From the NCBI RefSeq assembly GCF_015140455.1, contig NZ_AP024094.1, positions 2,046,001 to 2,110,000 of the forward strand: a stretch of DNA of 64,000 nucleotides, given 5' to 3'. Within the stretch, counting starts at the first letter, position 1. Every line of letters starts with the position of its first letter. This DNA comes from Jeongeupia sp. HS-3. Its GTDB lineage: Bacteria > Pseudomonadota > Gammaproteobacteria > Burkholderiales > Chitinibacteraceae. The notes under the pieces were generated by a model, which saw only the letters and a program-made list of their open reading frames with translations, searched no databases and had not been told where the DNA came from. The translations under genes and the position numbers were made by a program. Positions 8,836 to 17,100 of the stretch are shown here, one piece after another.

Positions 8836-9586
8836 GCTGGAACTCACCCCGCTACCAATATTCGACGACAATTATATCTGGGTTTTGCACGACCACCGCC
8901 GCGCGCTGGCCGTCGATCCGGGTTTGGCCGCACCGCTCGAACGCTTTCTGGCCGGACGCGGCCTGCAGCTTGATGCGCTGCTCGTCACCCACCATCACCA
9001 CGATCACACCGGCGGTCTGGCCGAGCTGGTCGCCGCGCACCCCGGCATACCGGTCTATGGCCCGGCGCGGATTCCCGAGGTCAACCGGGTGCTGGCCGGC
9101 GGCGAAACCATCAACGTGCTCGATCTAAGCGTCGACGTCCTCGCCGTACCTGGGCACACGCTCGATCATCTCGCCTATTACGGCGCGCCTTGGCTGTTTT
9201 GCGGCGATACCTTGTTTGGCGCCGGCTGCGGCCGGCTGTTCGAGGGCTCACCGGCGCAAATGTACGCATCGCTCTCCAAACTTGCCGCGCTTCCGCCTGA
9301 AACACTGGTGTGCTGTACACACGAATACACGCTGTCTAATCTGAAGTTTGCCAGAGCCGTCGAACCGGACAACATCGCAACGCAAGACCGTGACGACGCC
9401 GATCGCGCCAAGCGCGCACAAGGGCAGCCAACGCTGCCGAGTACCATCGCACTGGAACGAGCGACCAACCCTTTTTTGCGCTGCTCGGAAGCGACGGTGA
9501 TCGCGGCGGCCAGCGCACGGCATGCCAACGGCGCCGATCCGGTCAGCGTCCTTGCCGCCATCCGTAGCTGGAAAGATCATTTTTAG
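8834..9586 (+). CDS. gloB: Hydroxyacylglutathione hydrolase (glyoxalase II)
   Basis: Hydrolyses S-lactoylglutathione to lactate and glutathione, completing methylglyoxal detoxification. 250 residues, metallo-beta-lactamase fold with the binuclear metal motif THHHHDHTGG near 53-62, then VPGHTLDHLAYY, FCGDTLFGAGCGRLFEG and CTHEYTLSN. The N-terminus LTPLPIFDDNYIWVL matches the family start closely, supporting ATG 8834. It is divergent from the methyltransferase with interlocked start codons, and precedes mltD as in E. coli. Confidence 0.96.
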   Translation: MLELTPLPIFDDNYIWVLHDHRRALAVDPGLAAPLERFLAGRGLQLDALLVTHHHHDHTGGLAELVAAHPGIPVYGPARIPEVNRVLAGGETINVLDLSVDVLAVPGHTLDHLAYYGAPWLFCGDTLFGAGCGRLFEGSPAQMYASLSKLAALPPETLVCCTHEYTLSNLKFARAVEPDNIATQDRDDADRAKRAQGQPTLPSTIALERATNPFLRCSEATVIAAASARHANGADPVSVLAAIRSWKDHF

Positions 9587-9675
9587 CCGCCCGGCGCCAG
9601 ATCGAACGCTTGCGTTGACAGCCTTGGCGGGGGTCGGCACCATCGCGCAACTGATTAAAAGATGAGCATAGCAAC

Positions 9676-11232
9676 ATGCGTTTCCCCTCACTGCTCGGGC
9701 TGCTTGCCGGTCTCAGTGTCGCCAGCGCGGTGGCCGCACCGCAGCCGCGACTGAACGCCGACGGCCAACTGAACAATCCCCAGTTTTTCATTGCCGACGA
9801 TACCAACCGTACCGTCGACATTCTTTTTGGCGAGGTCGCCCGCCTGCAGTCCTACGACGATCTGTGGGCGCGGGTACGCGCCGGTTTTGCGATGCCCGAA
9901 CTCGACGACCCGCTGGTCGAGAAATGGGAAAACTATTACGCCAGCCGTCCCGAATACCTGAACCGCATTATCGAGCGTGGTGGCCGCTATCTGTATTTCG
10001 TCGTCGATGACGTCGAGCGCCGCGGCATGCCGATGGAGTTGGCGCTGCTGCCGATGATCGAATCGGCCTACAACCCGAAAGCCGAGTCATCGGCCAAGGC
10101 CGCCGGCATGTGGCAATTCATGCCGGCCACCGGTAAACAATACGGACTGGAACGCACCTGGTGGTACGACGGCCGCCGTGACGTGGTCGCCGCGACCGAC
10201 GCCGCACTCGATTACCTCGACAAGCTGCACGGCCAGTTCAACGACTGGCAACTGGCACTGGCTTCGTACAACTGGGGTGAAAACGCGGTCGCCCGCGCAC
10301 AGACGAAAAGTGCCGCCGCAGGCCTGGGCATGACGTACAGCGATCTGCGCATGCCGAACGAGACGCGCAATTACGTACCCAAGCTGATGGCGGTGCGCAA
10401 CATCATCGCCAATCCGGCCGCATTTGGCGTCACGCTTGCCAGCGTACCGAACAAACCTTATTTCGCAGCCGTCAGCACCGGCCGGCATATGGACGTACAA
10501 GTGGCGGCCGATTTGTCCGAAACCCCGGTGCAGGAGCTGCTGAAGCTCAATCCGGGCTTCATTCGCCCGGTGATTGCCTACAAGGATGATCGCAAGCTGG
10601 TGATCCCGGCCGACAAGGTCGCTGCCTTCCAGCGCAATCTCGCCAATTACGACAAGCCACTACTCAACTGGCAGCCTTACGTCACCAAGCGCGGCGAATC
10701 GTTCGCCCAGCTCGCGTCGCAGTTCGGTATCGACGTGAGCGAGCTCAAGGATATCAACGATATCGGCAGCGACGGCGCCGCGCGTGGTCAGACCATTCTG
10801 GTGCCGAACGTGCCGGGACTGGATGTTTCCAACCGGCAGACGCTGGTCGCGCTGCATGAGAACCGTACGGCCGATCCGATCGACACCGGCGCCAGCGATG
10901 CCCCGCTTGCCGTCATCAAATACCGCGTAGCCCGCGGCGACACGCTCTTCAACATTGCCAGCCGCTACGGGATGAACGTGGCCGATTTGCGCAAGCTGAA
11001 CCAGCTCAAGGCCGACGATGTCCGCCTTGGCAGTACGCTCAAAGTGGCCAGCGTCACCCGCACCGCCAGCGGCAAGAAGGCCCCCATCCAGCGTGAATAC
11101 GTGGTCAAGAATGGTGACACGCTGGCATCGATCGCCAGAAAACACCGGGTTGACGCCGACGATCTGAAACGCTGGAATCCGCAGAAACTCTCACCGGGCA
11201 TCCGTCTGGTCATCTACCAGCCGCCGGCTTGA
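9676..11232 (+). CDS. mltD: Membrane-bound lytic murein transglycosylase D with LysM repeats
   Basis: Cleaves peptidoglycan glycan strands with 1,6-anhydro product formation. 518 residues: signal peptide (MRFPSLLGLLAGLSVASAVA), SLT catalytic domain about 100-250 with the catalytic Glu in PMIESAYNPKAES, then AAGMWQFMPATGKQYGL and LASYNWGENAV. C-terminal LysM-type repeats: one weaker near 335-375, two clear near 415-460 and 472-515. I see no lipobox cysteine, so the mature protein may be periplasmic rather than lipid-anchored. Followed by a strong bidirectional terminator. Confidence 0.93.
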   Translation: MRFPSLLGLLAGLSVASAVAAPQPRLNADGQLNNPQFFIADDTNRTVDILFGEVARLQSYDDLWARVRAGFAMPELDDPLVEKWENYYASRPEYLNRIIERGGRYLYFVVDDVERRGMPMELALLPMIESAYNPKAESSAKAAGMWQFMPATGKQYGLERTWWYDGRRDVVAATDAALDYLDKLHGQFNDWQLALASYNWGENAVARAQTKSAAAGLGMTYSDLRMPNETRNYVPKLMAVRNIIANPAAFGVTLASVPNKPYFAAVSTGRHMDVQVAADLSETPVQELLKLNPGFIRPVIAYKDDRKLVIPADKVAAFQRNLANYDKPLLNWQPYVTKRGESFAQLASQFGIDVSELKDINDIGSDGAARGQTILVPNVPGLDVSNRQTLVALHENRTADPIDTGASDAPLAVIKYRVARGDTLFNIASRYGMNVADLRKLNQLKADDVRLGSTLKVASVTRTASGKKAPIQREYVVKNGDTLASIARKHRVDADDLKRWNPQKLSPGIRLVIYQPPA

Positions 11233-11247
11233 GCCTTTCTCCGGGAA

Positions 11248-11286
11248 CAATCAAAAAGCCCGTCATCACGACGGGCTTTTTGATTG
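11248..11286. terminator. Bidirectional rho-independent terminator between mltD and a minus-strand gene
   Basis: A perfect 17-bp stem, CAATCAAAAAGCCCGTC (11248-11264) against its complement (11270-11286), with loop ATCAC. Flanking A- and T-tracts are inside the stem, so it serves mltD on the plus strand and the small secreted gene on the minus strand. Confidence 0.9.
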
Positions 11287-11310
11287 TCTGCCAGCAGTAT
11301 CAAACCGACT

Positions 11311-11625
11311 TCAATCGGGCGTGTAGTCGGCCGTATAAGCCAGCAATGCCTCGACACGGCCCCGCATGCCGTCGTAACGGCAGTACAGCAACTGACGCTC
11401 GGTCGAGCCTTTTTTCAGCCCGTTGAAAAACCAGCTGACGCCGCCGCTGCTGGCCTGATACGGGCTGGGATACTTGAACTGCTTGTATCCCGCCGCACGC
11501 GCAGCGCTGGCGCAGGCGTCACGTGCAACGCCGGCGGTCGCTTTCCATGCGTCGTTATTGCCTGCCTGCACTTGGCCGGCAAGCAGCGCCAAAGCAATGC
11601 CTGCCATTGCACGCGTCAAACTCAT
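11311..11625 (-). CDS. Small secreted hypothetical protein
   Basis: 104 residues. A signal peptide (MSLTRAMAGIALALLAGQVQA) precedes a mature domain of about 83 residues with two cysteines (ARDACASA, LLYCRYDGM) that may pair. Family not recognised. Its ATG overlaps the stop of the LOG gene (ATGA at 11622-11625), which supports it as a real second gene of that transcript. It ends at the shared terminator with mltD. Confidence 0.65.
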   Translation of the reverse strand: MSLTRAMAGIALALLAGQVQAGNNDAWKATAGVARDACASAARAAGYKQFKYPSPYQASSGGVSWFFNGLKKGSTERQLLYCRYDGMRGRVEALLAYTADYTPD

Positions 11626-12353
11626 TGCGCTGCGTCACCGATTTGTTTGCCCTCGGCCAGCCACTTGGCATGGTGTTCGCGCATCAGTTGCACCGCATCC
11701 TCGATCGTATCGACCACGACCGGAATCTGCATGTCCACGCCACTGGCCAGCCCGGCGCCGTTGTCGACCATATAGCGCTTGGCCCAGTCGACCAGCTCGT
11801 GCCACATGTCGCCGACCAGAATCAGCGGCGTGCCATAGAGCTTACGCACCTGCAGGAGCTGCCAGACCATCGCCAGCTCCAGCAGCGTACCGACGCCGCC
11901 CGGGGTCACGATAAAGGCGTTCGACCGCAGAACGAAGTGGTGCAGCCGGGAGAAAAAGGTCTTGTGTTCGAACAGGCGACCGACAAAATCATTGGCACTC
12001 TGTTCGAAATCGAGATCAATGCGGATGCCGACCGATGCCTCGGGCGAATCCGGTGCGCCTTCACGCGCGCCCTCGTTGGCCGCCTGCATCAGGCCCGGAC
12101 CGCCGCCGGTGACGATGCGGCAGCCCATGGCGGCGAGTTCGGCCGCCAGCTGCTTGACCGCCTCGTAGGCCGGCGTGGCTTCTTCGATGCGTGCCGAACC
12201 GAAGATCGTCACGTGATAGTGCGGGGTATGCTGCGGCCGCAGCTTGGACAGATCGTCGACAACGTCCCACAACTTCAGGACAGCGCCGGTTACCAAACGC
12301 AGCGTCGCTTCACTATCGGCTGCCGGAAGATCGGGATTTACGCTTTGATCCAT
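11622..12353 (-). CDS. LOG-family protein (cytokinin riboside 5'-monophosphate phosphoribohydrolase-like)
   Basis: 243 residues, Rossmann-like LOG fold. The signature GGGPGLMQAANEGA and PGGVGTLLELAMVW (PGGxGTxxE) are intact. The family hydrolyses nucleoside 5'-monophosphates to a base plus ribose 5-phosphate; many members are misannotated as lysine decarboxylases. The N-terminal extension of about 45 residues is typical of the larger bacterial type. ATG 12351-12353 is preferred to an upstream TTG. The substrate in this organism is not known. Confidence 0.86.
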   Translation of the reverse strand: MDQSVNPDLPAADSEATLRLVTGAVLKLWDVVDDLSKLRPQHTPHYHVTIFGSARIEEATPAYEAVKQLAAELAAMGCRIVTGGGPGLMQAANEGAREGAPDSPEASVGIRIDLDFEQSANDFVGRLFEHKTFFSRLHHFVLRSNAFIVTPGGVGTLLELAMVWQLLQVRKLYGTPLILVGDMWHELVDWAKRYMVDNGAGLASGVDMQIPVVVDTIEDAVQLMREHHAKWLAEGKQIGDAAQ

Positions 12354-12999
12354 ATCGCTCTGAAGTACGTCCAAAAGATGAACTTAAACGCTCACCCCTG
12401 CTGCTGCAAAGGGAACGCCCGGCCAAAATCGCAGCCCCCGGAGGAGCGCACGCTGAAACCGAAAGTGGGTCGCTATGGTAGCAGATCATGCGCTGCACCA
12501 TGCACCGCCTCGCGCAGGCTATTTGGCGCAGGCATTCGCATTCGCTTGTGCGTTACCAGCGAGTCCACCGCCACAGGTCTCTGTGGCGGTGTCAGTTCCG
12601 AGGTCTTTGAATGGGCTGCGGTGCGAAGCTGGTATTTGACTACTGAAGCCGGATCAGTCCAACAGCCACAGGCCAGCATCACCACTGGCCTGGCCATCTC
12701 GCCGAAGAAATCCTCGCCGGTGCATTGCGCGACCAAGGCGGCATTACGTTCGTGCAGTACATCGTTACGCCATCGTTGGGCGAGCACTGGCCCCACGTCC
12801 GGCAGCTGGAAGCCCAGCCGTCGCGGGTCGAAACCCGCATGCCTAGGGGCAGAATGCCCCCGAGGCAGCGGTCACCGCGATCATGCGCGGCATCGAATGC
12901 AACGCGCAGGCGCGTTACATCGGCACATCACAGTGATCGCGGGTCATCCACCGGCTGCAGGGCCTCGCCGAACGCATCCTGCGCAACTGGTGAGCCGGT
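12354..12999. other. 646-base gap with no intact gene; contains decayed coding sequence
   Basis: No frame with a convincing start, ribosome-binding site and homology spans this gap. Short open frames on both strands are low-complexity or antisense. The right third holds a decayed coding remnant, described separately; the left part (12380-12680) shows nothing I recognise beyond the presumed LOG promoter region. Confidence 0.6.
12700..12993 (+). pseudogene. Decayed coding remnant, possibly a short-chain dehydrogenase C-terminus
   Basis: On the plus strand, EILAGALRDQGGITF (from about 12707) reads in one frame. AAVTAIMRGIECNAQARYIG (from about 12868) reads in another, then meets an in-frame TGA (12934-12936) and continues SRVIHRLQGLAERILRNW to a second TGA at 12991-12993. 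The AI(M/L)RGIE...IHRLQ...LAERIL pattern resembles the C-terminal helix region of short-chain dehydrogenases/reductases. One frameshift plus an internal stop suggest a pseudogene. The family guess is weak. Confidence 0.3.
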
Positions 13000-13977
13000 T
13001 CAGCGACGTGCGGTGATCTTGCCTTTGCCGGCAGCCTGCAGCGTCAGCGTGCCGTCGGCGGCGATCGCGTAGCGCTGAACCTGGTTGAGGAGCTTCAGGA
13101 AAGCGGTCTCCTGCTTCATCGCCGCCGGGGCGCATGCCATCCGCGTGGTCGCGACCTTGCCGATCGTGAGCGCGTCGCCGTTCAAGGTGTACTGGCCGGA
13201 ATAGCGGTTGCAGCCTGCGCTGCCCGAGATGCGGCCATCCGCACCGAAATTCAGCCTCGCCGGGTGGCTGGCCTTGCTCACGGTTCGCCACTCGGCGCCC
13301 TGCAGCGCCGCGGCGGGCGTCGCCGTCACCGGCACGCATTCGGGATAACTCTTGCCCTTGATCTGTAACATGCCGCCCTGCCCCTTGGACCAGAACCAGG
13401 TCTGCGGGTCTTTATTGTCCACATACTTGGCGCCGGACGCGGCCGGCACCTGGGTCAACGCGAAGCTGCTCCGCCCGGCGACCAGGGTCATCGCCTCGCC
13501 ACTGAAGTCCACGCTGATCTGCCGATCGCCGCATGGCAAGGTGCGGGCCTGGGACTGCGCCTGATGCTGCTGCGCCAGCAGCAAGGTACCCAATTCGGTC
13601 GTGCCGGAACTCCGCGTCAGCGCGACCGGCTTGCTCACCCATGCCAACTTGCCCTGCTGTTCGATGCTGCCACGAACCACGTATTTTCCGTCGGCCGCCA
13701 ACATATTCCGGTTGACCGCCAGTTCAAAGGGCACCGGCACCTGCTTGCCCTGCAGCGCAATGCGCGTGTCCTTCACGACCTTGTCGGTCACCGTATCGCG
13801 GATTTCGACGACCGCGACGGCATCCGGCGGCAAGGCGATACGCTCACGGTAAGCCAGCTCGCCTTTCACGGTTTGCAACTGCACCAGCTCGCTGACGCTG
13901 GACGGAACACCGGCACAACCGGTCAACGCGGAACCGGCACCCAGTACCATCACCGCGGCTGCAATCGAACGAATCAT
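13000..13977 (-). CDS. Lipoprotein with YbaY-like and META (HslJ-like) domains
   Basis: 325 residues. The signal peptide ends in a lipobox (GSALTGCAG, Cys at about 20), so it is a lipoprotein. Residues about 35-135 resemble the YbaY/YscW lipoprotein fold (AYRERIALPPDAVAVVEIRD...GKQVPVPFEL). The middle (about 150-215) has the MliC/C-type-lysozyme-inhibitor-like feel of a Cys-bracketed beta domain (LPCGDRQISVDF, WFWSKGQGGML). The C-terminus is a META domain (GAEWRTV, GCNRYSGQYTLNGDALTIG, TRMACAP). AGGAGA before ATG 13975-13977 sets the start. Envelope stress or lysozyme resistance is inferred from the domains only. Confidence 0.82.
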   Translation of the reverse strand: MIRSIAAAVMVLGAGSALTGCAGVPSSVSELVQLQTVKGELAYRERIALPPDAVAVVEIRDTVTDKVVKDTRIALQGKQVPVPFELAVNRNMLAADGKYVVRGSIEQQGKLAWVSKPVALTRSSGTTELGTLLLAQQHQAQSQARTLPCGDRQISVDFSGEAMTLVAGRSSFALTQVPAASGAKYVDNKDPQTWFWSKGQGGMLQIKGKSYPECVPVTATPAAALQGAEWRTVSKASHPARLNFGADGRISGSAGCNRYSGQYTLNGDALTIGKVATTRMACAPAAMKQETAFLKLLNQVQRYAIAADGTLTLQAAGKGKITARR

Positions 13978-14135
13978 CGAAGTTCTCCTGTGTTTGGACA
14001 CGCTGAAGTCTAGTCCCCGTCATCCGGCAAGGCTTGGGCAATAATTGCTGGCTTTTCTTGACGCAGAGATGTCTCGAACATAATTGTTGCTTACATCAAC
14101 AAAATAAAGAGCCCTCCAGCACGGTCCCGAAACAA

Positions 14136-14162
14136 AAACGGCGCACCCAAGGTGCGCCGTTT
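14136..14162 (-). terminator. Terminator of the giant autotransporter gene
   Basis: AAACGGCGCACC (14136-14147) pairs with GGTGCGCCGTTT (14151-14162). Read on the minus strand, the stem follows the autotransporter stop by 18 bases and is followed by TTTTTGTTT, a good U-tract. Confidence 0.85.
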
Positions 14163-14180
14163 CGTTCGCCAATCAGCGGT

Positions 14181-17100
14181 TCAGAACGGCACGCCCAGCA
14201 TCAGCCGCACCGCCTGGGTGTAGCCCGAACTGTTGTTGAGCGTGCTGCTGTAGTCGAGCGAGAACGTCATCTCGCCGCGCAGCGCGATTTTTCCGCCAGC
14301 CTCGATAATCCACTGGTTCCGCTGTGTCGGTGCCAGGTGGGCGACGTAGCCCAAGCCGTAGGCGGCCAGATCGGCGTAGGCCAGATAGGCATCGTCGCTC
14401 CCCTCGAACTGATGCTGGTATTCGACCCGCATCCGCGGCGTGAGCCTGCCGAAGTCCAGGTCGAAACTGGTTTCCCCGCGTACGCCGAGCTTGCCGCTGC
14501 TCATGCGGACGTCCTGACCCGCATAGGTCAGTGCACTGACGCCCGGTGCCGACTCGGTGTAGCCGTCAAGCGTGGCCGACATCATGTCGAGACGACCGTA
14601 AGGAGAAACCAGCCAGCTCCCGTTGCGATACTCGTAGCCGGCCGCGAGCAGACCGAACAGCTGCCGGCCGTTGCGCGAACCGGACGCGTTTGCGCCGGAA
14701 TCGGTAATGTAACGATCCAGATCGAAGTTCAGCCAGCCATACCCCAGCACGCCATCGACGAACAGGGTTTCTGTCGGACGCAGGCTGGCATACAGCGCGA
14801 CGGTGCCGGAGCGGCCTTCGCTCTTCGAGCCGTTGCTGCCGACATCGCTGACGTCGCGGCTGAAGCCGCCACCGACGCCGACCGACAGCAGGTCGTTGAC
14901 CCGATAATCGCTGCCGACGCTGATCCCGTCCGTGCTGAAGCGGAACTTGTCCTGCCCGGTCACCGCGTCCCGGCGACCAAAGTCGAGCCCACCGCCGATC
15001 CAGAATGCCAGCTCGTTCCGTGCCGCATGGTTGGCTTCGCCTGATGCTTCGCTTGCGCCGGCATCGACCTTGGATTTGCTACGTCCCGATGCGTCGGCGA
15101 GCCGGTTTGAACGTCCCCGTTTCGACAGCTCCGGATCGGCGTCCCGGTCGGCATGCAAGCCGAAGTTGCTGGCGCTCAGGCCGAAGTCCGAGTCGCCCCA
15201 GCCCTTGCCGTGCAGGCTTTCCAGCCGGCGGTTGAAGTTGTCGAGCTGCGCCCGGGCAAAGCGCTTGGTCGCGTCGGTCTGCGCCGCCAGCAATCCGGTC
15301 ACTTCCGGATCCTTGGACGGATCGGGCCGTGCATTGACGGTCACCGTCGCCGTGCCGCGGGTCGTTCCCCAGGCATTGCTCAGCGCGTAGCCGATCGTCA
15401 CCACGCCGGCGAACGCCGGCGGCGGCGTATAGACGATGGTGAGCCCGCGCACTTCGGCCGTTCCATTGGCCGGCGGCGTAACCAGCGCCAGCCCGGTGAA
15501 CGGGCCGCCGCTTGCACCGGCGGTCACGTCCAGCGTCACCGGCGCGCCGGACACCGTCGTCGCGCTCACCGGTGCCAGCACCGGCGGCGGCGGCGTCACC
15601 TGCAGCGTCACGGTTGCCGCGGCCGAGGTCCCGGCTGCGTTGCTGGCGGTGTAGCTGAAGCTGTCGGTGCCGACAAAGCCCGGGTTCGGCGTATAGCTCA
15701 CCGACGGTGCACCGCTGCCAGCATCGGTGACGCTGGCAAGCACCTTTCGGTTCGCGCCCAGGCCCGTGACGTTCAGCGTGCCGTGACGCGGCGGGCTGAC
15801 CACCGTCACGCTGACGACCGGGCCACCGTCGATCAGCAGCGGAATCACCGTGCTGCCGCTGTTGGACGCGATCGTGGTGGTTGCCGGCTGCGGCGCCGGC
15901 AGCGCCGGGTTGACGGTGATGTCGACCGTTGCCGGCGCAGACTGGCCGCTGGCATTGGTTGCGGTATAGCTAAAGCGGTCGGTGCCGGAATAGCCGGCAG
16001 TCGGCGTATAGCTGATCGTCGTACCGCTGACCGAAGCCGTGCCGTGGCTCGGCGCGGTTGCGACCGCAACGCTGACCGCGACGCCACCGGCGAGCTTGAG
16101 GGCGATCGGATTGTTGCTGCTGTTGAATGCCACCGTGGCGGTCACCGCGCCGGCGATCGTCGCCTGCGGATTGACGATGAGGCTGACCGTGGCGACGGAT
16201 GTACCACTGACATTGGTCGCGGTGTAGCTGAAGCTGTCCGTGCCCGAGTAGCCCGCTGTCGGCGTGTAGGTGACGACCGCAGCGCTGACAGTGGTCGTGC
16301 CGTGGCCCGGCGCGGTGCTGACGGTCACGCCACTGGCCGCGCCGCCGCTGATCGACGCAGCAAGGTCGATCGGTATCGCCGTGTTGTAGGGAACCGTCAG
16401 GCTCAGGGCGCCGGCCACCGGCGCCAGCGGGTTGATGGTGACCGTATACGCCTTGCTGCCGCTGAACGGCGCGCCACCACCGGTACTGTCGGTCGCCTGG
16501 ACGGTGAAGTTGAACGTGCCGACGGCGGTCGGCGTGCCGGTGATCGCGCCCGAGGACGGATCAAGGCTCAAGCCGGTCGGCAGGCTGCCGGCCGAAATGC
16601 CGAACACGTACGGCGCAGTACCACCGCTGGCGCTGGCCGTTTGACTGTAGGCACTTCCTACCTGCCCTGCTGGCAGGCTGGCCGGCGCGACGGCAATGCT
16701 CGGTGCAGCCACGGTGACGGAATAGCCCTGGCCCTTGGTAAAGCCGTTGGCGTCGGTCGCGGTCACGGTGAAGCTGAAGCTGCCTGCGGCCGTCGGTGTA
16801 CCGGTGATCGCACCACTGCCAGCATTCAGGTTCATACCGCTCGGCAGGCTGCCGTTGCTCACCGCGTAGGCATACGCTGCCACGCCACCGCTGGCGGACA
16901 CGGTCTGGCTGTAGGCGGTGCCGACTGCCGGATTAGGCAGCGTGCTTGGCGAGACGGTGATGGTCGGCGCGGCGATGGTCAGCGTGTAGGTGCCGGTCAG
17001 CGAATGCGGCCCGGCGCCGGTGGAGCTGTCGGTGGCTTTTACCTTGAAGGTCACGGTGCCGGCACTGGTCGGCGTGCCGGACAGCGTACCGGTGGCGGTA

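Noticed and set aside
12473-12796. 107-residue minus-strand frame
   Set aside because: No ribosome-binding site or family, and it overlaps the decayed remnant on the other strand. Kept only as part of the gap description.
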